A stretch of 16,419 bases of DNA from DATBHZ01 sp036557185 (GTDB lineage Bacteria > Actinomycetota > Acidimicrobiia > IMCC26256 > JAENVU01), in the NCBI GenBank assembly GCA_036557185.1, contig DATBHZ010000177.1, positions 1-16,419 of the forward strand. Direction: 5' to 3'. Under the pieces are notes generated by a model, which worked only from the letters and a program-made list of their open reading frames with translations, was not told where the DNA came from and did no database searches. This document shows, piece by piece, positions 6,650 to 13,864 of the stretch (the first letter of the stretch is position 1; every line of letters begins with the position of its first letter). The position numbers and the translations under genes were made by a program.

Positions 6650-7120
6650 TCACGTCTCCTTGGCCAGCATGCGCACGAGGTCACCGCGAGCGACGATTCC
6701 GACGAGCTTGCCGTTCTGCTCCACGACGACGTGGGTGACGTCGCGCTCGTGCATGAGCGTCGCCAGGTCCTCGACCGTCGCGTCCGGCGCGACGGTAGGG
6801 AACTCGGGTTCCATCAGATCCTTGACCTGCGCGGCCGCTGCTTGCTTCAGCTCCTCGTCGTAACGACGGATGTGGCCCGGGAGGGTGAACTCGACACCCG
6901 GCATGATCGCGATGGTCGTCGGCAGGTGGAGGCGCGCCTCGGTGATCAAGAGGTCCTCGTCGCGGAGCAAGCCGATCACGGCTCCGTCGGCGCCGACCAC
7001 CGGCACCGCGCCGAAGCCGCCGTCCGATAGGACGTCGGCAGCTTCCGCGGGACTCTGATCCGGTCCGATCGTGACCACTTTGGTGGTCATGACGTCGCGG
7101 ACGGGCGTGGAGCTCGCCAT
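6650..7120 (-). CDS. Two-CBS-domain protein
   Basis: The 156-residue stand-alone CBS pair likely binds adenine nucleotides or a similar ligand as a regulatory module. CBS1 spans about residues 7-62 (VRDVMTTKVVTIGPDQSPAEAA, GFGAVPVVGADGAVIGLLRDEDLL read in shorter blocks). CBS2 spans about 99-155 (VKDLMEPEFPTVAPDATVED, THVVVEQNGKLVGIVARGDL). The linker, about 63-98, contains LPGHIRRYDEELKQ and is longer than in minimal CBS pairs. There is no catalytic domain or membrane segment. The ATG follows the nnr stop directly (TGAATG), with AGGAGG five bases upstream inside the end of the nnr gene. It stands between nnr and alr; which neighbour it regulates, if any, cannot be read from the sequence. Confidence 0.88.
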   Translation of the reverse strand: MASSTPVRDVMTTKVVTIGPDQSPAEAADVLSDGGFGAVPVVGADGAVIGLLRDEDLLITEARLHLPTTIAIMPGVEFTLPGHIRRYDEELKQAAAAQVKDLMEPEFPTVAPDATVEDLATLMHERDVTHVVVEQNGKLVGIVARGDLVRMLAKET

Positions 7121-8590
7121 TCAGGCCTCCTGGTCGCGAACGCGCCCGAGAGGATCGCGCAGAACCTCGGGGAGCGCGTCGATGAGATCACCGGCAATGA
7201 GCCCAGTATGCCCGGCGGCGTCCGCAGCGCGGCCGTGTACCCACGCCCCGGCCGCGCCGGCCTCGAACATCTCGCAACCGCGTGCCGTGAAAGCGCCCGC
7301 GATCCCGGACAGCACGTCGCCGCTGCCGGCGGTCGCGAGCCAGGGCCCGCCGGTCGTGTTGAGCGCCACGCGACCGCCCGAGCCCGGCTCGGCCACGATG
7401 GTGGTGGAGCCCTTGAGGAGCACGGTCGACTGCGCGGCGTCCGCGAGCCGGCGTGCAGCGGCGATGCGGTCGGACCCGGGCGGCTCGCCCATCAGGCGGG
7501 CGAACTCGCCGTCGTGAGGCGTGAGCAGTGTGGACGCGCCGAGTGAGGCGCCGCGCTCCCGGAGCAGTGTCAGATCACCGTGGAGCGCGTTGAGACCGTC
7601 GGCATCGAGCACGAGCGGGACGCGGGCCTCGGACACGAGCCGGCGGACGGCCTGCTCCACACCGCTGCCGCCCCCCAGCCCGGGCCCCACGACGAGCGCA
7701 CCGAAACGGCCGGCGTCGTCGAGCACACGGGCCGCCGCGTCGGCCGCGAGCGTGCCGTCGTCAGCGGCCGCCACGGCGACGGTGATCACCTCGGAGCCCG
7801 ACGCGGCCGCTGCGGCTTCATGACCCGGCACCGCGCACCACACGATGCCCGCTCCCGCGCGCATCGCGGCGTGGCTCACCATCTGCGGCGCGCCGGTCAT
7901 GCCCGTGGCGCCACCCACGACCATGACACCGCCGACCGCCCACTTGTGGGTGTCGGGTTCGCGCGGGGAAAGCCAGCGGAGCACGTCGACGCCGTCGGTG
8001 ATGCCCACCGGCGACGGATCGACGCGGATGCCGATGTCGGCGACCGTGACCGCTCCCGCGTGCGCCCGGCCCGGTTGGAGGACGAGCCCGGTCTTGCGTG
8101 CTGCGAAGGTCAGCGTGTGGTCGGCGCGCACCACCTCGCCCGAGCACTCGCCCGTCGTTCCGTCGACGCCCGACGGGATGTCGACCGCGACGACTGTCGC
8201 GCTCGCACGGGTCGTCGCGTTCGCGACCTCCTCCGCGAACCCGTCGAGCGATCCGCGGAACCCGGTGCCGTACATGGCGTCGACCACGACGTCCGCGCGG
8301 TCGCAGACCTCGGCGAGCGCGTCCTTGGGCGGATCGTCCTCGAGACGAAGCACGTCCACACCCATGCCCCAGGCGCGCAGCCGCTCGGCCGCGACCAGCC
8401 CGTCGGCACCGTTGTTGCCCTTGCCGCAGACGACGACCGCGCGCCGCCCGTACACACCACCGACGACGTGCCGGACGTGCCAGGCGACGGCGGTGCCCGC
8501 CCGATCCACGAGGGTCTCGAACGACGTGCCTTCCTCGATCGCGCGCCGGTCGGCTGCGGCCATCTCGGACGGTGTGACGACCGGCTGCAT
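7121..8590 (-). CDS. nnr: Bifunctional NAD(P)HX epimerase / ADP-dependent NAD(P)HX dehydratase
   Basis: Repairs hydrated NAD(P)H. The N-terminal YjeF_N domain (about 1-210) is the epimerase, with GKGNNGADGL (56-65; the family usually has GGDG), VVVDAMYGTGFRG (101-113) and AVDIPSGVDG (135-144). The C-terminal carbohydrate-kinase-like domain (about 215-489) is the dehydratase, with VVGPGLGGG (300-308), LDADGLNAL (328-336), LTPHDGEFARL (356-366), LLKGSTTIV (391-399) and the catalytic NTTGGPWLATAGSGDVLSG (411-429). I chose ATG at 8590, overlapping the acpS stop by one base and six bases after GGGGG; GTG at 8593 immediately upstream (GTGA overlap) would add one residue. The same fused gene occurs in this neighbourhood in mycobacteria and Streptomyces. 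Confidence 0.96.
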   Translation of the reverse strand: MQPVVTPSEMAAADRRAIEEGTSFETLVDRAGTAVAWHVRHVVGGVYGRRAVVVCGKGNNGADGLVAAERLRAWGMGVDVLRLEDDPPKDALAEVCDRADVVVDAMYGTGFRGSLDGFAEEVANATTRASATVVAVDIPSGVDGTTGECSGEVVRADHTLTFAARKTGLVLQPGRAHAGAVTVADIGIRVDPSPVGITDGVDVLRWLSPREPDTHKWAVGGVMVVGGATGMTGAPQMVSHAAMRAGAGIVWCAVPGHEAAAAASGSEVITVAVAAADDGTLAADAAARVLDDAGRFGALVVGPGLGGGSGVEQAVRRLVSEARVPLVLDADGLNALHGDLTLLRERGASLGASTLLTPHDGEFARLMGEPPGSDRIAAARRLADAAQSTVLLKGSTTIVAEPGSGGRVALNTTGGPWLATAGSGDVLSGIAGAFTARGCEMFEAGAAGAWVHGRAADAAGHTGLIAGDLIDALPEVLRDPLGRVRDQEA

Positions 8591-8979
8591 CACGCGCCCC
8601 CGAGCGCGAGAGCGATCGCCTGTGCGGTCTCGTCAGTGTGGGTCAATGTCAGCTGCCAGGCCACGACACCGCGGTCGCCGGCAAGCTCGGCGGCGCGTCG
8701 GTACAGCGCGACCTCCGGCTGCCCGCTCGCCTGCCGGACGACCTCGACGTCGCGCATCGCGAACTTCCACAGCCCGACACCGAGCGCCTTCATCACGGCT
8801 TCCTTCGTGGCGAAGCGAGCGGCCAGACGAGGTGCCGGGTCACGGAATCGGGCCGCGTACCCGCGTTCCGCGTCCGAAAAGAGACGCTCGGCGATCCGTG
8901 GCGTTCGATGCAACGCGAGCCTGAAGCGCTCGATCTCCACGAGGTCCGTGCCGATGCCCACGACACCCGGCGAGCTCAT
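8590..8979 (-). CDS. acpS: Holo-[acyl-carrier-protein] synthase AcpS
   Basis: Transfers 4'-phosphopantetheine from CoA to acyl-carrier protein. The 129-residue protein has GIGTDLVEIERF (8-19, metal ligand D12), RFATKEAVMKALGVG (55-69, with E60 and K64), WKFAMRDVEVV (71-81) and LTLTHTDETAQAIAL (110-124). It is of normal length. The ATG at 8979 gives the standard N-terminus and lies seven bases after the glmS stop. The upstream continuation of the frame is inside glmS and has no family similarity. The order glmS-acpS-nnr is as in Streptomyces. Confidence 0.95.
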   Translation of the reverse strand: MSSPGVVGIGTDLVEIERFRLALHRTPRIAERLFSDAERGYAARFRDPAPRLAARFATKEAVMKALGVGLWKFAMRDVEVVRQASGQPEVALYRRAAELAGDRGVVAWQLTLTHTDETAQAIALALGGA

Positions 8980-8986
8980 CGAGGGC

Positions 8987-11900
8987 TCACGCGGAGCGTC
9001 GGCGCCACCGATCGGCGAGCGTGCTGATCGGCAACACCAACAAGTCGACCACGGGGACCTCGGCCAGCACGGCGTCGTCGAACGACGGCTCGGTCTCGGT
9101 GACCGCACCCCGCAGGGCGGTATAGCGGTGGCGGTAGCCCTGCAACACGCCGCGCGCGACGTCGGGTGCGAGACGATCCTCGAGCTCGAGGTGCAGGAGC
9201 ACGAGCCCGACCGTCTGATTGCTCTTCACCTCCGGCACGATCATGATGTTGCGCCCGTCGCTCCGGCCGCGCGTCACGAAGACCTCACGTTCCACCGCGA
9301 CCGTCGCCTTCGTGTCCCGCAGCGACGGATTGCGGTCGGTGCGTGATTGCAGCTGCATGGCGATGCCGCCGCGGTCCACGACGCCGATCCGCGCGTCGTC
9401 GCTGTCCGGATCACCGTCGATGCGGTAGCGCGTGAACCCGGTCACCCCGAGCACTGCAGGGTCGAGGTCGACGAGCGTCCGCAGCACCCGGTAGCTCAGC
9501 CCGTCGCGCGTCGCGCCGGCGGCCAGCACCTCCTGCACCAGCGCGGCCCGCAGGAGCGTCTCGTCCGATCGCGAGATGCCGACGGTGACGGTCTTCGCCT
9601 GGTGCTTGATCGCGTCGATGGGCCGCGTCAGCTCCTCGATCCCGCGGGTCAGCGCTGCGGTCAGGTCGTCGACGACGGTCCCCGGCGTGCCGACGCGCCC
9701 GTACTCGACCTGAAAGGCGTCGAGCGGGAGCACGCTGGTCGCGTACCGGAAGAGCGAAGCGATCTGGACCGCAGTCGCGGCCTCCAGGCTGCCGTCGTAG
9801 GAACGCGCGCGCAGACCGTCGAAGAACTTCGCGGCGGGTGCCTCGAGCCGCTCCGTCAGCGCCTCCAGCACTCGTTCAGGTCCGACCTCGAGTTGCACCG
9901 CAGCATCCTCGATCGCCGCGCGCGCCTCGCGCAACGGCAGCGCGGAGGCGTCGATCGCGAGCGCGGCCTCGTAGCAGAAGAGGTGACCCGCCATCGCGGC
10001 GACGACGAACGCCAGCGGCGGGTGCACGGCAGGCACCGTGATCGTCTCGAGCGCAGCGCCGAACCGCTCCTCCCCCTCGTCGACGATCGCAATCGGCGCG
10101 GCCTTGTGCGCGCGGTAGATCGCCAGCTCCTTCGCGACGTCGTCCGCGTTCGATCCGGACATTCCCGCGGCGCAGACGACGATCATCGGCTCGGACGACA
10201 AGTCGATGTGCTTCTTGTCCTCGGTGGCATCGCAGGCGATCGACTTGTAACAAAGCTCGGAGAGCTTGATGCGGATCTCGTTCGCCGCAACGCGATTCGC
10301 TCCGTTGCCCACGACCGCCCAGTACCTGCGGCTGGGAGCCTGGCGGATCGCGATCTGCTCGATCTCGGCGCGTTTCGCCAGCACGGCCTGCATCGCATCG
10401 GGAAGATCCCGGAGGCCGCGCAGGATGCGCTGCCGCTCGTCGTCATCGGGAACGCCGAGCGAGTCCGCGAGCGCGAAGGTCAGGAGAAAGCCCGCTGCGA
10501 CCTGCGCGTAGAAGGCTTTGGTGCTGGCAACGCTCATCTCGACGTCGCGGCCGTCGGACGTGTAGAGCACGCCGTCACTTCGATCGACCAGGTCGCTGCC
10601 GCGCCGGTTGACGATCGCGATCACGGTGCCGCCACGCGCGCGCACGAGATCCACGGTGCGGTTCGTGTCGGTGGTCGTACCGCTCTGGCTGATCGCGACC
10701 ACGAGAGTGTCGGACATGTCGGCGCGAAGGCGGAAGCCCGAGAGCTCGGTGGCGAGCACCGCCTCGGACACGATCGCGCTGTGCTCTCCCTGGTAGCCGA
10801 GCACTCGCCGGAGCGCGTCCGCGAGGCTCTGGCCCGCGACCGCTGCGGTGCCCTGGCCGATCACCGTCACCCGGCGGATCTCGCGCGCCCCCAGTTTGGC
10901 GCGCAGCGCATCCGGCACGGTCTCGCCGAGATCCACCTCGAGACGGCCGTCGTGCTCCACGATCTTGCCGCGGAGCGTCTTGCGGAACGATGCCGGCGCC
11001 TCCCAGACCTCCTTCAACAAGAAGTGCGGGTACGCCCCGCGGTCGATGTCGCGCGTCGTGATCTCCGCGCGTACGAGATCATCGGTGGTGACCGGCAGCG
11101 GGGTGCCGTCGTACGCGCGCCGCTCGATGCCCTCGGTCGTCCCGGCGCGGGCAGCGTCCAGCGACACGATCTGACCCCGGCTCGCTCCGGGGTTCTGGGG
11201 ATTGCCGGGCGTCTCGCCGTCGAGCCGGAGGTACTCCGAGGTCTCCTCGACGAGGCCGTAGGGCTCACTCGCCACGACGAACGCGTCCTCCGCGAGGCCG
11301 ACATAGAGCGCCTGACCGCTGCCGCGCAACGCCAGGAGCAGCCGGTCGGGCTCGGCGGCCACGTGCGCTCCGATCGCGACCGAGCCTTCGAACGAGGCCA
11401 CGGTCTCGCGGAACGCGTCGAGCGAGGCTCCGCCGGCGACGCGCTGCGCGACGAGGGTCGGGATCACCTTCGCGTCCGTCGTGATCTCTGGTGCGAACGA
11501 CAGCCCGTGCGCGCCCACGAGATCCTGGAAGTTGTCGACGTCACCGTTGAGGGCCGCGGCGACGTACGGGGTCGTGTCCGGACCATCGCCCGGCTGCTGC
11601 GCGTTCAGCGGGTGCGCATTCGCCTCGGAGATGATGCCGACGCTGGCCCAACGTGTGTGTCCCAGCACGACCACCTCTGCAGTGCTGTTGGCGACCGCGC
11701 GATGGAGCAGGTCGTCGCCGGTGATCGCGGCGCGCAGCTTCGCGACGTTGTCGCCCAGCTCACCGATCTCCGCCGCCGCCTTGTACACGAAGCACAGTGC
11801 GCCGGTCGGGAGCGCGACCACCGCATCCGACCTGAAGAGCGGGTCGCGCCTGCTTGCCAGCTCTTCACGCACCCCCGGGTCGTCGAGGCCGAGCGCGTGG

Positions 11901-12439
11901 CCCGTCACGAACAGCTGCACACCGGCGGAGTCCCGGCCGCGCACCTCGAGCCGATCGATCGCGGAGAGGACGGCCTGCACCGAGGTGAAACCCTCGTACG
12001 CGGCATCGGTGAGCGCGCCCGCGCCGAGCGCTGTCACCGCGGACGCGGTCCTGAGGCGGTCGCGCTCGACCGACCAGAGCGCGTCCTTGAGCCGGATCAG
12101 CGCCGCGTTCAAGGTCTCGAGCCGGTCGGCACCGATCGAGGCGCCGTCGGTGTCGAGTCGCGCCTCGAGATCCGCGAGCACGTCGCGCTGGGTGCTCAGC
12201 TCGTCGCGCAGAGCCTCCGCGCCCGCGGGATCGCCGCACAGGGCCTTGACGCCCGGCACGCCGCGGAGCGCGGCGTCGACGAGCTCGACGGTCGCGGCTG
12301 CCGACGCGATGCGTTCCACGTCGTCGAACCCGGCCGCGGACAGCTCCGCGGTCGCGCCTAAAAGCGATTCGAGGAGGCCGCGAAGATCCGGAACGGCCCG
12401 TGTGGCGGGTCGGCGGAGGACAGCAACGATCCCGCACAT
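8987..12439 (-). CDS. glmS: Enlarged glutamine-fructose-6-phosphate aminotransferase (GlmS-like, 1150 aa)
   Basis: Makes glucosamine-6-phosphate from fructose-6-phosphate and glutamine. The glutaminase domain has Cys2 (MCGIVAV), then about 147 inserted residues (12-158, mostly helical, with LRDELSTQRDVLADLEARLD). It resumes at IDRLEVRGRDSAGVQ (161-175), GHTRWASVGI (260-269), SEANAHPLN (271-279), NGDVDN (298-303) and TDAKVIPTL (321-329). SIS1 (about 515-660) has ISQSGTTTDTN (583-593) and VASTKAF (637-643). SIS2 (about 690-840) keeps K725, E728 and H744, aligning with E. coli K485, E488 and H504. The usual C-tail LAKSVTVE is seen as KHQAKTVTVG (945-954), so K949 matches K603, but it is followed by 196 residues I do not recognise. 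E. coli GlmS has 609 residues. The frame is open throughout, so this is not a frameshift artefact. The ATG start is fixed by Cys2. It lies 24 bases after the lyase gene. Confidence 0.9.
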   Translation of the reverse strand: MCGIVAVLRRPATRAVPDLRGLLESLLGATAELSAAGFDDVERIASAAATVELVDAALRGVPGVKALCGDPAGAEALRDELSTQRDVLADLEARLDTDGASIGADRLETLNAALIRLKDALWSVERDRLRTASAVTALGAGALTDAAYEGFTSVQAVLSAIDRLEVRGRDSAGVQLFVTGHALGLDDPGVREELASRRDPLFRSDAVVALPTGALCFVYKAAAEIGELGDNVAKLRAAITGDDLLHRAVANSTAEVVVLGHTRWASVGIISEANAHPLNAQQPGDGPDTTPYVAAALNGDVDNFQDLVGAHGLSFAPEITTDAKVIPTLVAQRVAGGASLDAFRETVASFEGSVAIGAHVAAEPDRLLLALRGSGQALYVGLAEDAFVVASEPYGLVEETSEYLRLDGETPGNPQNPGASRGQIVSLDAARAGTTEGIERRAYDGTPLPVTTDDLVRAEITTRDIDRGAYPHFLLKEVWEAPASFRKTLRGKIVEHDGRLEVDLGETVPDALRAKLGAREIRRVTVIGQGTAAVAGQSLADALRRVLGYQGEHSAIVSEAVLATELSGFRLRADMSDTLVVAISQSGTTTDTNRTVDLVRARGGTVIAIVNRRGSDLVDRSDGVLYTSDGRDVEMSVASTKAFYAQVAAGFLLTFALADSLGVPDDDERQRILRGLRDLPDAMQAVLAKRAEIEQIAIRQAPSRRYWAVVGNGANRVAANEIRIKLSELCYKSIACDATEDKKHIDLSSEPMIVVCAAGMSGSNADDVAKELAIYRAHKAAPIAIVDEGEERFGAALETITVPAVHPPLAFVVAAMAGHLFCYEAALAIDASALPLREARAAIEDAAVQLEVGPERVLEALTERLEAPAAKFFDGLRARSYDGSLEAATAVQIASLFRYATSVLPLDAFQVEYGRVGTPGTVVDDLTAALTRGIEELTRPIDAIKHQAKTVTVGISRSDETLLRAALVQEVLAAGATRDGLSYRVLRTLVDLDPAVLGVTGFTRYRIDGDPDSDDARIGVVDRGGIAMQLQSRTDRNPSLRDTKATVAVEREVFVTRGRSDGRNIMIVPEVKSNQTVGLVLLHLELEDRLAPDVARGVLQGYRHRYTALRGAVTETEPSFDDAVLAEVPVVDLLVLPISTLADRWRRRSA

Positions 12440-12463
12440 GAGGCCATGAATCCTAGCCCGGCA

Positions 12464-13861
12464 TCAGACCGTCTTGAAGATGGTGTCGAGGTACGCGTCG
12501 AGCAGCTCCTCGACGGTGCCTCGGGTGTCAACCGTTGCTGCCATCCCGTAGATGGGCGCCATCACGCTGCGGGCCCCGGGGTTGGCTCTGATCTCGCCGA
12601 CCGCCCACTGCAAGTCTTCGACGAAGCGCTCCGCCACACCCGGCTCGGCGTGGCGCAGCGTCGTGCACAGGTGGATGGCCGCAGGGTTCTGGAGGCCGTT
12701 CAGGCTCCAGTGTCGCTCGCCGAGCCTGTCGAGCAGCGCGTACGTGTCGATGTCGACGCCGCGGAAGGCGATGACCCAGAGCGGATCGCCGAGGACCTCG
12801 AGCCCGTCGGTCGAGTCGACGCCGTTCCGGATCACGCGCGCGGCGTCGAGGATGCGGCGCGTCGCGTCGAGGTACCCCTCCTCGCCCATGGTGACGAGGG
12901 CCGCCCAACACGCCGCGCTCAGCGCGCCAGGACGGCTCCCGGCGAAGGTCGGCGAGTAGTACAGCCCGCCCGACCAGGAAGCCGTCTTGTAGTACTGCTC
13001 GTGCAGCAGCTCCTTGCCGCGGTACAGCACGACGGATGTTCCCTTGGCCGCGTACCCGTACTTGTGCGTGTCGCAGCTCATCGAGGTGACCCCTCGGAGC
13101 CGGAAGTCGAACGGCGGGACGCGGGCGCCGAGGCGCTCCGCCCATGGGAGCAGGAAGCCTCCGAGGCACGCGTCGGTGTGGAAGCCGATCCCGCGCGCGA
13201 AGGCGAGCTCGGAGAGCTCCTCGATGGGGTCAATCACGCCGTGCGGGAACTGTGGAGACGATCCGACGAGCGCGACGGTCGACGGCGTGATGGCCGCCTC
13301 CATCGCGGCGACGTCGGCGCGATAGTCCGGCCCCACCGGGACCCTGGTGAGGCCCATGTCGAAGTACTGCGCCGCCTTGTCGAACGCCGCATGCGCGGTG
13401 GAAGGCGCGACGAGGTGCGCGCGCTCGACGCCCCGCGTCGCGCGCGCATGATCGCGGTAGGTCTTCATAGCCAGCAGGATCGACTCGGTCCCACCCGAGC
13501 TGACGGTTCCACCGACCTCGTCGTCACCGTGCAGCATGGCCTTGGTCATCGCGACGATCTCTGCCTCGAATGTGCCCGAGCTCGGCCAGAGGTCCTGGTG
13601 CAACGGGTTCGCCTGAGAGTTGAGCGCGTACACCTGGTTCAGGAACTCGATGTGCTCGTCGTCGCCGTGGTACACGGCGCCCGACGCGAAGCCGTCGTGC
13701 CAGCGGGCCTGCTCCTTGGCCCGCATCGCCTCCATCTCGCTGAGCACGTCGCTGTGCTTGCGGCCGTGCTCCGGGATCCGCGTCACGGGCGCGCGCTCGC
13801 CCTTGTAGGGCTTGAGCATCTCCTCGAGGACCGGCTCGACCGCGGCTACGAAATCATCCAT
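12464..13861 (-). CDS. Sphingosine-1-phosphate-lyase-like PLP-dependent enzyme
   Basis: Fold-type-I PLP enzyme of the group II decarboxylase superfamily. The 465-residue protein has SGAVYHGDDEH (60-70), NPLHQDLWPS (85-94), VSSGGTESILLAMK (120-133), PSTAHAAFDKAA (153-164), the PLP-binding Asp in HTDACLGGF (228-236) and the Schiff-base K267 in SCDTHKYGYAAKGTS (262-276). It also has SPTFAGSRPGALSAACWAAL (303-322), APIYGMA (435-441) and a C-terminal helix LDAYLDTIF. These blocks, above all DTHKYGYxxKG and SPTxAGSRPGxxSAACWAAL, resemble eukaryotic and bacterial sphingosine-1-phosphate lyases more than glutamate decarboxylase. The N-terminal membrane anchor of the eukaryotic enzyme is absent. Expected chemistry is retro-aldol cleavage of a phosphorylated amino alcohol to phosphoethanolamine and an aldehyde; the true substrate is unknown. 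The ATG lies three bases after the kinase stop. Confidence 0.87.
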   Translation of the reverse strand: MDDFVAAVEPVLEEMLKPYKGERAPVTRIPEHGRKHSDVLSEMEAMRAKEQARWHDGFASGAVYHGDDEHIEFLNQVYALNSQANPLHQDLWPSSGTFEAEIVAMTKAMLHGDDEVGGTVSSGGTESILLAMKTYRDHARATRGVERAHLVAPSTAHAAFDKAAQYFDMGLTRVPVGPDYRADVAAMEAAITPSTVALVGSSPQFPHGVIDPIEELSELAFARGIGFHTDACLGGFLLPWAERLGARVPPFDFRLRGVTSMSCDTHKYGYAAKGTSVVLYRGKELLHEQYYKTASWSGGLYYSPTFAGSRPGALSAACWAALVTMGEEGYLDATRRILDAARVIRNGVDSTDGLEVLGDPLWVIAFRGVDIDTYALLDRLGERHWSLNGLQNPAAIHLCTTLRHAEPGVAERFVEDLQWAVGEIRANPGARSVMAPIYGMAATVDTRGTVEELLDAYLDTIFKTV

Positions 13862-13864
13862 GGC

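Noticed and set aside
7580..9346. A 588-codon plus-strand open frame opposite nnr and acpS
   Set aside because: Low-complexity composition, no motifs, and it crosses two real genes on the other strand; an antisense shadow.
9347..12361. A 1004-codon open frame on the plus strand opposite glmS
   Set aside because: It is rich in Arg, Gly, Val, Asp and His with no recognisable domain, and lies opposite a gene with clear GlmS motifs. High-GC codon use suppresses stops in the antisense frame.
12464..13861. Calling the PLP enzyme glutamate decarboxylase (GadB), as in the mycobacterial cluster
   Set aside because: The blocks around the Schiff-base lysine and the SPTFAGSRPG region are those of S1P lyases, and the gene is in a different position (between glmM and glmS).
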